Assembly (NCBI RefSeq): GCF_963675165.1
Contig: NC_087385.1
Coordinates: forward strand, 1,984,501 to 2,048,500
Length of the DNA stretch: 64,000 nucleotides
Direction: 5' to 3'
From: Halichondria panicea
Taxonomy: Eukaryota > Porifera > Demospongiae > Suberitida > Halichondriidae
Both the position numbers and the translations under genes were made by a program. The notes beneath the pieces are model-generated. The model was not told the DNA's origin and ran no database searches. It saw only the letters and a list, made by a program, of their open reading frames with translations. Shown here piece by piece: positions 11,201 through 25,100 of this stretch (positions are counted from its first letter, which is position 1; each line of letters begins with the position of its first letter).

Positions 11201-14200
11201 ATGTCATGTCACGTGACAAGATGCAGTCATTACACTGAACTTGCATGCAGTTATTTGTATAGGCTGCATGTCAGACGTCCTCTGTAGGCTATTTCAATAG
11301 CTGCTTATAACCTAAACCAAGAAAGAGTCATTATACGTGAAATAATTGACTGTTTTTACTTTGAAGCCACTGCATTGGCCTTCAAAGTAATCAAAAAACT
11401 AGTGAGTAAGCAAAACTAGTGAACAAAGCTTTAGTTTTCAAATCACTATAATAGCACTGGATCTGTGTAAAAAAAATGTCACTACGCATGGATATACTGT
11501 GTGTACCTGTGCTCAACACTGCATGTATTAGGAACATCAATTCATCATAAACATGATTATAATATGCCCACACATTCCAAAATGTGATGTATAAATATAT
11601 AGGGATTGGTCATCACCCCACCAGTAAAAATTGCGTGGATTGGCCGCGGGAAAACATGGAAAACTATCAGTACATGTTCATGACCTTGTAACGGATTGGA
11701 GTTATGCTCTCGGCTGATTTCTTGTTTCTACGCTTTTTAGTAGTTCCCCCAGCCAATCCTAGCAATTTTTCATATTGCAAATGTTTTTCTAGTCGGATAT
11801 GGTATATATATATCATTGTAGTGTGACACTCCTATGACCGCGCATGTGCATTAGATCCACAGGAATAAGGGGAGATGTCTGCAAGAGGTCAAGTTCACAA
11901 AAATGAATGCCTAATAGCTACGGTATAAGCTCTTTTTAAAACGCCACATTAAAATAATTACACTGGTAAAGGTGGCTCTATTAAGAGGTTGGAAAATTAG
12001 TTTGAGGCTGGATGGCGCGTCTTTAGAGGGGTACCTTCTAATTGGAGGTAAAAAACAACTTTGCAAATGGACTGTGCATGTGGCACCTGCAGCAGTTTTT
12101 CTTGGTCTTCCAACAGGCCTGTGCGTAGGTTGCTCACGTTGAAGAGGTATACTGTGGTTCGTTTTGGCTTGGGGTCTGTCCAGATATGGAAGGAAGAATT
12201 CTGTGATCTGTTTGCTCATTTTACCTCTATTTACCAATGCGCTGTCTAAAAATAATTTCTTACACGGATGGAGCTCCATTTGGAGTTTTAAAAATTACTT
12301 CAAAGGTTTCATGGCACATCTTTAGGGCCACCTTAAAAAGAGCTTATACAGTCCGGTAGCTGCTTTAGCAGCTCTTTTCTGACTCTTGTAGCTAATAAAA
12401 TTCTAGCGCTTTAGTGCAGGGCTAATTAGCGAAAGTTTGTGCAAACAAATGATGCTACAAAAGATTCTGAAGAAACTGCAACAGCCTTCAATGTGAGTCA
12501 AACTTGAGAAAAAATCTTTAGTTTGCTAATAAACGAATCAAAATCCATGGCTAAAAGCCTATATTGAAGCTGTTAGTTTTCGTCGCATTGCAACCGTTGA
12601 GCAGTTACAACTAGAATACACACACACAAACACAGACAGCTTTACCCTTTACCGTATCCCTCATGCGGCTACGCCTCAATGCATAACAAGACTTTAAAAG
12701 TTAACAGTACCAGAGCTATTCGACAGTACTAGCTACTATAGGGGAATGCTGGAAGCATTGTGTGGGGCGAGCCTAGCGTAGTGAAGAGAAGTAATCATTA
12801 ATTTGTTCGACTTGCTGTTTCCTAAAGGTATCTCTAACTGCTTCCTCTTCGATTCAAATCTTTTGACGTCAGATTAGCTCGTACTTGTTATCAAACTTCC
12901 CTTAGCTTTGCCAGCAGATGGTGTCTTAGATATGGGGTAGGGAACGTCATATAATTGTTGAGCAGTTTCATCCAATAGAAACATTAATGTCTTGCTCATG
13001 ATTGTAATTGCTTAATACAAATGATCGTTAGAAAATGCAGCGATCGTCACGCTAAAAAGCTTGAACTGACAGTGGACAGACTTACAGACGGATATAAAAA
13101 ACAGACAGACAGACAGACAGACAGACAGACGGACAGCTTCTCTACAGTACTCGCTAGACTACTATGGGCTCGCCCCAATAACAAATCATGCAAGCATTCA
13201 AGATGAGACTGTTTCCTCTGAACACCACCAGAACACATGGTCTACTTCCAGCTCAGACCCCTTTCTCTCTTGTGGCAGAGTGTCTTAATTCTGGGCGGTT
13301 GCACGGTTCAGTAACACATAATTATTAATCAAATATCCGTCCACCCCTTGTTTAACCTAAATGAAGCTATCAAAACAGGTGGGCGGTTCGATGGTTAACT
13401 ACGGTACTAGTCATAGTCTTTTTTTTTTTTTTTTTTTATAATAATTCTGTAAAATGCATGGATACACTAGTAGCATATTACGCTAACCTAATGTGTGCCC
13501 TGTATATATTACTTACAATAGCGAGTACAAATTAAAAATAAAGACTAATGTTATACTAATGCAAGTGACAGAGTACATTTCTCTTAAATGACAAAATTGA
13601 TGTACTTTCCTGCAGCTCCAGTGGTAATTCATTCCACACAGATATTGCTTTTGGGAAAAAAGAGTTCGCATATGCATTTGTTCTGCAAATTGGTCTTTCA
13701 AACTGTATATTTTTTGTGCTTCTTAGATTGAGAGGGCATACTCTTCTTTCCAGTGGTGGATCAGGGAATTTAAAGTTACCATTTATTACCTGGTAAAGGT
13801 ATGATAGCTTCAGGTACAATCTTCTTGTAGAAAGGGACGGTAGGTCCACAGTATCTAATAGGGAGTCGTAGTCCATATTCCAAAGTTTTGTGCAGATTTT
13901 AATTTTTTCTTTATGAAATACTTGAACCTTAAACCTATACTTTTCTTTTCTAGCCAGCAGGCCACCTTTTCATTCTAGGAACAAGAGTATTACTTAGATG
14001 ATGACATAGCTGAGCTATACATTCGCTCTACAGTATACGGTATATAGCTCCTACTTTCAGTTTGACATGACAGAACTACGACCTTTGTGTGAGGTCACCC
14101 CTTTTAGGCGCTGCACGATTCTCTGGAGGGGCACAGCTAAAAGTTAACTAACTTGCAGCAGCATTCATGCAGTAACATGAATGGGCTACTTTATCACAAG

Positions 14201-16163
14201 AATCAGGGCGTGACATAGTCTCGCGCAGCCGTCGATGGGGGAAGGACGTCTGGTCGAACCCGCCGCTTTTCCATGATACTCAGGAATGTGACATGTGTAT
14301 AAATATCATTATTACTGTTGTTATACACATCACCACTATAATTGATTAATAATGTCAAGAACACGTCATATTAGAAAAGCACATGCAGTATTTTAATAGT
14401 CTGCAAAGAGCTCTACAATTTAGAAGGACTATACAGGACGCATATACAGTTCCATCAAGAGCTGCTCCCAGACAAACACGTTTCTAGGTAGTTTCTACCA
14501 TTCCACAACATTCTTTCAAACTTTTACAGCAAGCTTTTGGTTAGGTTTGAGCTCCCTATAACTAGCTTTATGGCAGCAACACTGTCACGATTAGCAGCAG
14601 CTTAATTTTTGGTGCAGAGTAATCTAGCTTCTAGGCTTCTGATGTAGCTGCTTATCTTTATAGCGCACACTTCCTTTCTACAGGTTACGTAAAACCACAC
14701 CCAAAATATTTAAATCTGGCAATCTGATTGGTGCGACAACATTCCGAAACGGGCTCATGGAAAAGCGGCGGGTTCAACCAGACGTCCTTCCCCCTTCGAC
14801 AGCTGCTCGCGAGACTAGGCGCGACAAGCAGTCACACTTGCAAATTTATTGCACAAAACATAAGCTCATGTGACGATTCATTAGTGACCTTTTGACCAAC
14901 CTCCTCTGCTAGTCACATGCACAGACTGGATGTCTGGACTAGAGCTAAGAGAGATGCTACTGTCTATGGCTCTCATCAATTTGCATGCAGCGTCACGAAA
15001 CAAGCGGGCAGGGCCGGGCAAGCTAAATCAAACAGTTCTATATAATTATGTGACTGGGCCTAGGAAACAACCCTTATGGAGCAAACTAAGTTCAGTACGC
15101 TACAAGTAAAATATTTAGTTAGGATTTTGGTCTCAAAACGGTAGGGCAATGCTTTCCCCCTTTCACTCGAAAATATTTTGGGGTAAGAAGGTGCAAGGTG
15201 AGTGATCAGAGGAGGTACGACACGGTCACATGACCAGCCAAAAGGATTATGAATCTCATTAACTTGTGCATGAATATCATTCAAGACTGTGTACTTTGAT
15301 AGTGGATTTGGTTTGGCGTGTATCTTTCAAGAAATACACTTGATGTTTCTAAGATCAGGATGGTTGATTGCTGGGCTTATACTGATGTGAAATAGCTTTC
15401 AATCAGTTTCAACCATCACTTAGATTTTGAGATATTATTGTTTTTAGTGTAATTCTGTTTTAGAGTATTTATAAGTATTCTGTGCCTGCATTCAGGATAG
15501 GATCACGGCCAACATCTGAGCCTTGGTTCTTACAACAAATCTAATCTCTACTTGTAAAACCTACTAGCCAGCAACAAATTCACTGAGTTTTATGCTCTCA
15601 ACTTGTTTCTTTATGGCGCTTACTTGCCACCAGTTGAATGTCATCATTGGAATGCATTTTTAACGACTTCTTTGTCTTTCTTTCCTCAATCAAGACATAC
15701 CAGCCACGTGAGCTTAACCGCGTGTCGTACCTCCTCTGGTGAGTGATATTGTTGGAAGCTTAAGTACCATACTTCTTCTAAATAAGGCGCCTCTTTTTAA
15801 TAATTACGACATGAGCAAGGGCCATAATTAGAGACAGAAAAATTAGATTTGGTCCAGGGAGGCGCGTATTTAGAAGGGCGCCTTATAAATAGAGGTTATT
15901 TGAACAATCTTGGTATCCTCGATTCCAGGCCGTGTCTCATCATCCTTAAGCTTTCTGAAAAAAGATGTGATGTTAGCCTCCATTTACAACGTGCCACCAA
16001 AAAATAATCTCTCTAGCCACGTGGAGCTCTATATGGAGACTTTAAAATTAGTTTTCAGTTTGAGTGGCGCCTTATTAGAAGGGCGCCTTATTTAGAAGAA
16101 GTACGGTACTGCTTTTTTTATGCCTCGAGGCGTAGCCGCACAAGGGATACGGTATAAGCTGAC

Positions 16164-16194
<31 letters not shown>

Positions 16195-19100
16195 CTGTCT
16201 GTCTGTGTGTGTTCCAGTTGTAACTGCTCAACGGTTGCAATGCGACGAAAACTAACAGCTTCTATAGGCTTCTAGCCACGTTCTCTTGGATTTTGATTCA
16301 TGGATTAGCAAACTAAAGCTTCTTTCTCGAGTTCATATGGCTAGTTTGACTCACATTGAAGGCTCCGGTAAAGAAGGGCTATTAAACAATATTCAGACAA
16401 AATCAAGATTACTGCACTGACTTACTCTGCATAGATCAAAGAAGCTCCAGCTGCAATATGAACAGTCAAAAGCAACTAGCTAGAAAGTTATGATAGTTTT
16501 TAATAAAGGTCAAAGGTCGCAATCAATTTTGATCACCGTTTTTGACCGGAGGCCTTCAATTATTCCTGTGGATGTAATGCGCATGCGCGCTCATTCCCAC
16601 GTGTGAGAAAATAGTATCTAGAATCCAGATTCTCCTGGCAGGGCCTGGTAAGCCACAAAAATTATAACAATATAGACTAGAGCACTGAAGTGCAAACCCT
16701 CGGCTGGTGACATAATTATAAAGAAACCAGAAGAGTGATATAATGCAATGCATGTAGCGGTGTATGACTGAACTGTCTAGCACAGCAACTCAAGAGCAAT
16801 AAAACTAAACCAGACTAGAGGCATGCAGTGAGAACAGAATTTTAGTGGTAATGAGGCATGCCCAGTGGACTAGGATCACAGCAAAGATGCCTGGAGTCTC
16901 AGAGAAGTATGATATGACTCCTGGGATCCTGGATCAGCTAACAGAGCAACAAACAAGTCACAATTCTAGCTTTCTATTGTAGTGACCCTTTTCCACTGTT
17001 TTTGGTACGGGATCACTTCAGCTGTAAATACGGAGGGTACCTCGAATAAAGGCAGGGTGTAGTTAGCTAGCTAGCTGCTGTGCAAGCTCCTTCTTCTTAG
17101 TTTTTGCTCACTTTTATTCGACAACAAAGCTCTAACATCGAAATGTACTATTGTTAAAACTAATAACTTATTGTGTGAAGGCTATCCATGCTATAAACGC
17201 AGTGCATGCTGTGGCAGCCAGGTGAGCAGATCCTGAAATTACAAACAGACAAACTAGAGCACTAAAGTGCAAACCCTCGGCAGGTGACATGATTATAAAG
17301 AAACCAGAAGAGTGATATAATGCAGTGCATATAGTGATGTTGTTAGGATGACTTGCACATGCAGTAACTCAGGAGCAATAAAACTAAACCAGACGGGAGG
17401 CATGCTGAAACATTTGAGAACAGGTAGTGGTACTAAGACTTATAGATATATGCACTGTGGATTAGGGTCACAGCATAGATACACGAAAGAAAGGGATAGG
17501 CAACGCCCAGCACTTCCGTTGGATGAGGCGAGTTGCTAAAAAGGGGCGTGTAATGAGCAAAAAGGGGTGTGTGCACTCAAAATGTCAGTAAAGTAGTTTG
17601 TAGTATTATAGCAAACTGTGCTCTTGAGGAGACACCAGATACACTTAGACATAGGCTATTAATCTTTTAGAGCTACTATATGCAAAGTGATGAGAAAGTG
17701 AGCTCCAAAGGGGGTGTCAGTACACTCTACAAACCATAACATGTCTGTTCCCAAGTCCTTCAAATGCCATCTCTTCGATCACACAATACAGATAAAGATA
17801 CTTGTGTTCCACTTTCTAATACCTAAACTGTATCTTAGAGCACTTCAAACTAGAGTACCATGTACAGTAAGAGCAGGAGAGGTACGCAAACTTTCTGGAC
17901 TTTGGACAAACGTTTCATGGTGCTGCTACTACTTCACTGCATTGATAGCTGGAAAATATGCTTTGTTCCATGCAGTTATAAACACACTTTAATTCTGTGA
18001 AACGTACATGTTATAAAATTATTTCATATTGGAGATATAGGTACATAAACTGACAAATTGGTGTTTTTTCACACAAATCAAGCTGAATAAAAGAAAACTC
18101 GGCACTAATATAGCAGCTGTAGCTATCAGTAGTGCTGTGTGTATGTGTGCATGATGCCTGATTGCTTTGAATTTCTCTTTTAGGCCCCCTACGAGAAAAA
18201 TAAACAGATATAGGGATCATTGTGTACTTTCTTGAGCGCAACTCGCCTCCAACCAGAGGGTGTGACGTCACACAACTGCATTTACCTAGCATCACGTGGG
18301 GCGTTGCCTATCCCTTTCTTTCGTGTATCTATGGTCACAGCAAAGAAGCCTGGAGTCTCAGACAAGTATGGCTCCAGGTGCATGGAGTAGGATCCCAGTC
18401 AGCTAAAGCAAGCTTTCTACTTTAGTGACCCTGTTCCATTGTTCCTGGACCTGGTACAGGATCTCTTCAGTTATAAGTAACGCATGTGCAAGCTACATTT
18501 TGCTTGCCTTTATTAGACAACGAAGCTTTAACACCGAAAGCTGCCACTATTAGTAGTACTGACTTGTTGTGTGGAGGCTACCCATGCTGTAAATGCAGTG
18601 CTAGAGCATCCAGGTAAGCAGACCCAGTCACAAGCTTCTTAGCTTTTTTGCTCGTTTTTATTTGACAACAAAAACTCTAACATTGAAATCTACCATTGTT
18701 AAAACTAATAACTTACTGTGTGAAGGCTATCCATGCTATAAACGCAGTGCTGTGGCAACCAGGTGAGCAGACCCAGAAATTACAAACAGACAAACCAAAC
18801 GACTACTATACCCGTGGCCGCCCACGCGCACCTCAGGTACATATAACTAGAGCGAAAGTATAACATGGCGAGAGGCATTAGCAAGCGCACGCTTGCAACA
18901 CTCGTTAATTTAGCAATGAAATAAGTTAGTTTGCTCCATAAGGGTTGTTTTCCTACATATATCAATACTGGGAAGCTATATACACTCCTATATTGAGTAA
19001 AAAAAAGCTGTAAAGCTGCACTGTTTCATGAGAGCAGCAGCCATTAAATAACCATTAAGGACTAGAAACTTTTACCACCATGGTCAATCATTTCCCACTC

Positions 19101-22100
19101 ACATAAACAATAGTTAAATAGTATAGTTTCATGTCGTAAAGCAGCTGAGGCATTTGTATATACTCCCATCACATTGCTTCTGTTACTGTATGGTTCTTTT
19201 TTTCAGCCCACCTAATGACGTACGAACGGACTACCACTGTAACCATTCACAGAGTTGTGCAGCTGGCCGCCAGGAGGTACAGCTCACCAATGGGTGAATA
19301 CATTCTCGCCCTATACGACAGAGTCAAGACAGGGTACAACAATTATGTGGAGCTGATTGGTGGGGCCATTGAGGCGGGGGCAGGTGCGGCAGTCAAACAG
19401 GAGAACAAAAGATTCACAATTGCTGATAACGTGCCTCTCCTCCACTTCCTCACTGGTGAGTGGGTTTTGGAACTTCTATTTGTGTATAATTGGATGATCA
19501 CAAACTTTTAGGCTGTAACTATAATTGTTAGGATTTTTATGCCACTGTATGTTTTTAAAACTAGGAACTTGGGGGTTGTTGTTTACACAACAGGTATAAA
19601 TAAATCCACCACGGGTGCTGACGCCTCGGTTCATATATAACTGCTCTTTTCTGGTATACACAATGTATATTTGCCTATTCACGACCTCGTTTTATTATCC
19701 TATTTACAGTAACCCACAAAGGTCACCATACACAAGGTGAGGATTCGTATTATGAGATATATAGTGAGACTTTGTTCTCAACAGTTTTTATCTTGTATTC
19801 TAACTCCCCTCCCTCTAACCACCCCCTCTTTCAGATGCTGGGGAGCAAGGCAATGATTGGTTGTTCACAGTGATAGCGGACATTGTGAACACTCACAACC
19901 AAGCCATTGAGAACCTCTACAACATTGTCCACTCTCAGAAACAGCTACATCTTACGAGACTCCTCCCAGAGCAGCCGGCCAAGATCCTCCTAACTGAGGT
20001 CACCAAGAAGAACTGCATCATCGGCACCTTTACAAGGTGAGTGCATGTCCTACTAGCATTGGTCATGCAGTCTGTTTCATCTATATATCAAGATAATTAT
20101 CTAAATTATTGGTGGTTTGGTGAGTATATTACAATGCAGTGACACCCACATTTAACCCGTACCCATGCAGCCTACATGGAGTGAGCAACTTCCTTCAGAT
20201 CATTCGTAGTCGCTACGTGCCACCAAAATTCAAGTCTTTGCCAGATAAAATCACACAGGGTTCAAGTATGTCCTTTGCTCCCCTACAAACTAAGGACGAG
20301 CCTGAGTTCCAACTAAAGCACCTTGAAGAGGACTTAGTGAGACTGTTCAACGCAGGAAAGCCACTGATTGAGTCACCCTCCTCCATACGCACTCTGTTCA
20401 AGTTCAAGCATAGCCATCGTCTGGATGACGTGATCATTCCTGATAAGTTAGTATTATATAGTACTGTCTATGTGGACGTTCCTCTGGCAATATATTGGCT
20501 CTAATTAAGATCACAATCATGCTTGTTGGGTAGCAATATAATTATGTAATTATGTGGCTGAATATTTCAGGTTCTGGTCCCACGACAACATTCCATATTC
20601 CTTTTGCCCACAAAATTACAATGTTGTGATGTGTAACAGATTCTGCTACTGATATATATACAGCAAAAACATGCATGACAATAATTAATGGATCAACAGA
20701 ACTCTATCTGATGGCTTGATGAATGATTTTCGGATAGAAGCCAGAGGATAGACGCGTAGATCTACATATTTTGCATTTCATCAATGAGAAAGAGTTGTAT
20801 CTGCAATGAGGTCAGAGTTCACAAGGGCTGCTGGCACACACAGTTTTGCAGCTCTTTTTTGACTCTTGAGGTAACAAGCAGCTATAATAGCGCTTTAGTA
20901 TATACAAGGCTAAGTCATAAGTTGAATAGAAAGTGTCTGCAAACAATTCAGAATGCTCAGCTTCCCCTGATTCTGAAGAGAGTGCAACAGCAGCCTTAAC
21001 TGTCCATAACTCGAGAAAGCAGCTTTAGTTTGTAAATCCACGAATCAAAATCCAATATCTCATGTACCAATTCTTTCAAAAGTCCTATAGAGACTCTTGA
21101 GACTGCTCAACGGTTAATTGCAATGCGACGAAAACTAACAGCTTCTATATAGGCTTCTAGTAAGATGGCTGAACAATCCAGTGTATGATAGTGGCTGAAC
21201 AATCCAGTGTATAGGACGAAGAAGGTTGTAGTAGAATGGGGTAGGATGTATGTTAGGGTACGATAGGTAGGATGACTGAACAATCGGACCAGTGTAGGAC
21301 GTGGTAGGATCACTAGATTGTTCAGCCATTCTACCTTATCGTACAACTGAAAGGGTTGTACATGCATGCAGAAGGTTTTAAGTAAATCTATAAGGGTACT
21401 CCCCTGAGAACACAAACAAACACATACTAATGTACATTTTCTAATGAATTGAAAAGTCATGTAGCTTAGTTTTGAATAACTAATAACTTCAATGAAGTTG
21501 AGCTTACAATGTCTTCTGGAAGATTGTTCCATAAGTACGTATTAGTTATTGCCCAGCACAGTGCAACATGCCATATATTGCACTGGATGACATAATGCCC
21601 TCGCATTATGTCATCCAGTGCAATATATGCATGGCATTTTGCACAAGGGCACCTGCAATAACTAACTTGTTGCCCAATGACATCAAATTCTTCTGATTGG
21701 TCAATTTTTCCCTATTAAAAGACATGTGTTTTGGTAAATTCTTACCACAACTAATGAAAATGGTAGTAGCCTATAAAGGGACCAAATGAGTTATTGGGTG
21801 AAGGGTGGGGCATAAGTCCCGGTTTCTTTCTCAAAATCTACTGCATTTACACACATGCATGCAGTGCAAGTCCAGTGCATTATGCTATTATAATTAATGC
21901 AGTGCAATCTATGGTAGTGATGCAACATGCCATATACTGAGCACTGGATTGCTTTGATTTGCCCACTCACTGGGCAACAAGGGGCATTAATGAAGTATAC
22001 GAATGCCTGTAACAGTTTATTCTCGATTGTACAAAAAAGTGTGAGGTGGTGATGCCTTGTGTTTGTGGTATAATTAGTCTGAAATATTTCTCAAAACTGA

Positions 22101-25100
22101 TGCAGTCCAGAGAGTTTAGGATCTTGTATGTTTGGCAACATGTCAGTATAATTGCATGCCTTTGCGATAGTGTTGACCATTGGAGTTCAGTTCGGGCTTG
22201 ATCGTATGATTTTGTCCAGCTGTAATTATGTTTGTCCCACTTGGAACAGATCCAGTGGGCTGCTCTCCTCAGGTAATCCGCATGCACGCTCATCCCCACA
22301 TGCATGTTAGAGAATCCAGTGGCAGAATCATACTTACTTCTTTTTCTTGAGGTCCTGGTATACCAGTAAGCCACAAAACACGACAACGATACCAAATAGA
22401 TAACAATAGCATGTACACAAGTCTTTTCTCTGCTTGTTTAGATATACTAGATCTATTTTCTATATATACTGTCTGTGCTATACTACTACTGTGTCTGTAC
22501 TTATACTGTCTGTGCTTAAATTCTCTCTTACTCCGTGCCTTTGACTAAGGTTTGCTCCACGTAATGTTGGCTACAGGCCATTGCAGTTGCTTCAGTATCG
22601 TTGAAGATGATATTCATCAAGCCATCAGATATAGGCTTCTGTTTCCATTCAACTACTCTCCTATAACGACTATGTGGAGTTCAATTCTGTCAAAAATTGC
22701 TATCAACAATAATAACGATACCTCTTCTAATAGTTTTTGAGCAAAAGCAAAACAACGGCGAGAGGCATTAGCACATGCAGCGCAGCTTGCACCACTCATC
22801 TACTTTTAATAGAGACCGGTATGGAATCACTTCAGTTGCAAATATGTAATATACGTCGAATAAAGGTCGCGTGTAGAGCTAGCCTCTACTCTAGGCAACA
22901 TGCAAGTTCTTAGCTTCTTAGCTTTTGCTACAACAACGAAGCTTTAACATCAAAATCTAAACTAATAACTTGTTGTGTGGAGGCTATCCATCCTGTAAAC
23001 GCAGCGCCGTGGCACCTAGATGAGTAGATTCACCTGTTACAAACGAACAGACAAGACAACTACTATACCCGCTGGCCGCGGCACGGCCTCGGGTAACTAG
23101 TTGCCCTATAAAGGAGTGATGTGTACACGAAAAGGAATGCAACAAATCAGTTGTTACACAGCTTCACTCGTGCGCACACTGTTGGAGGTACTACTGAGCC
23201 AATGTTTTTCATGCGTTACGTTTCTCATATTGTGTGCTTATAATTATAAGTTCCCTAAAATTATACAGTTTAGAATAACTTGAGGATACATGTACAGTCA
23301 TGTATCCTTATAATCGAGTGTGCGCTTAATAATCTAGTTTGCATAATTATGTTAATTGCAACTTGTTATAGCTTGTTCATTTAGTCATAATTATAGTTAA
23401 GAGTTAAGCTGAAGACGTTGTTTTTCATGCGTTACGTTTCCCATATTTGGGTGCATGCTTATAATTATAAGTTTACAGTTTAGAGTTTGTAAAATAATGT
23501 TTTATAGTAAGAAAACGTGATAATCCTCTCCCCCCAAACATACTACAGTGTGATCCGAGCCACGCTGGACTTGGAGGAGATTGGTTACAAACTACCAGAC
23601 GAGTACATGGAGCCTCTCTCTGCCAACCTGAACAAGCGGTTGGAGTACGAGTTTCACTCTTGTGGTTACAACAACCTCATTGAAATCATTACTGCTCTCA
23701 GGACAGTCTGTGGACACCTGGTCAAGGTATATGGATGTGATATAACTGCATGAGCTATAAGTATATACCTGATACATAATCATAATAATTATATCTCCAC
23801 CATCGGTAATTAAGTAATTATTGTTTGTTGCCAAAATAAGTGAATGAACTGTATAATTATGTGGCATATCACGCTTGCTACTAAAACTGTGATTTTCTGA
23901 TTGCAGGTAATTATGAAGGATGCTCAGAACAAAGACCTGAACACACTCACTCTACCCCGATTCATGATGGACTACGTCTACGAGCACCTTAGCGACCCAC
24001 AGAGAGTGCTCCACGAGATCGGTGTAACTCCACACTCCCTCGAACAATCCCAACTAACATGCCTCATCGATATCCCACTACCCTCTGTGTTTGCTTGCTT
24101 CCAACGTTTTGTGCAGTGGATGGATAATGGCGTGTACGATTTCTGTAACCTCTCTCATGCTATAAAAGTGGATCTCTCTGAGGATGACGTGATGTTTTTC
24201 GAGTTGGAACTGAGAAAGAAGTGGACAGGAACGACTAAAGAGCTAGAGTCGGAGGTGAAGCAGATGATTGAGGTACTCAAACACTCTGAGAATGATATTA
24301 TCACTAGGACTGTGAACAAGCAAGCTGCAAGAGTAAGTTACTTTTCTCAAGTGTGATTCTGGATTCTGTATGCAGCAAAATTAAAAAAAATGTTCATCAT
24401 GATAATTATAATCAATGTGTGTATAAAAGCTAGCTATATTAGTAGCTTTATGTTACGTAGCTTTGGCACCTCCACCGAGGCATCAGCACCTGCGGTGCTT
24501 TCATTTTCCTAGCATAATTATGCCTGCGTGTGTGTGTGCGTGCGTGTGAGAGAAGAAAGCTGCAAAGCTCTGCTAATACAACCAAACTTAAACTTTTGGC
24601 ATCAATCGTTTTTAACAACAATTGTGGTCGATTATTACCCACTCTTGGAGTTTCCCTGTGATTCAAAGTTCAAGCTCTCTCTCTCGTATCGACAGAAGGC
24701 TCCAAGCAGCTAGCTACAATGCATGACCGTAATCTACAACTAGTAAACTATGTACAGCTCTGGTTTAGAGGTCTGACTCCAAACCGTTAGACAATGGTGG
24801 CCTCCTTTTTAGTTTTTATTGTTGTACGCAGGTATTAATCATTAAGTACTTAGTGTAGCATAATTATACACTAATTATAAGGATTATGCTACTTGTGTTT
24901 ATTGCGTATGCAGGTATCAATCATTGAGTACTTCAGTAAAGAGGACAAGCTTCCTCCCCTCATCCCAGAAACAGTGGTTCTTCAAAACTACGTCCACTTT
25001 AGACTCACTCTAAGAAGGTAGCGTTTTCTTATTGATTGGCTGACAATATTGTATTTCTAGGTTTCTAGGTTAAAATGACCACAAAGAACTATCTGCCGAA

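Larger units (their letters stand above)
10998..19206. other. 8.2-kb intron of the RNF213-like gene, filled with transposons
   Basis: The flanking exons join in phase 1 (HTEL, split Ser, HLMTYER), so no exon is required between them. Content is listed separately: MITEs at 11926, 14216, 15207 and 15765, R2 copies, a LINE remnant, R5 and R1 repeats and an 856-bp nested element. Stretches 11000-11925 and 12673-13103 show nothing I recognise. Confidence 0.65.
20631..23548. other. Intron of the RNF213-like gene, repeat content
   Basis: Flanking exons join in phase 2. Contents: R2 fragment on the minus strand (20846-21162), short irregular repeats of GGCTGAACAATCCAGTGTA (21165-21330), the Crypton derivative (21539-21980), a LINE remnant, an R5 copy (22265-22580) and an R1 copy on the minus strand (about 22810-23096). 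In 23100-23548 a near-duplicate CATGCGTTACGTTTC.CATAT segment occurs twice (23210, 23427). Confidence 0.6.

Noticed and set aside
17714-18295. Short plus- and minus-strand frames inside the 856-bp TIR element
   Set aside because: No transposase motif, and lengths are as expected by chance in AT-rich DNA.
24748-24810. GACTCCAAACCGTTAGAC looked tRNA-like
   Set aside because: No acceptable A and B box pair and no cloverleaf on either strand.
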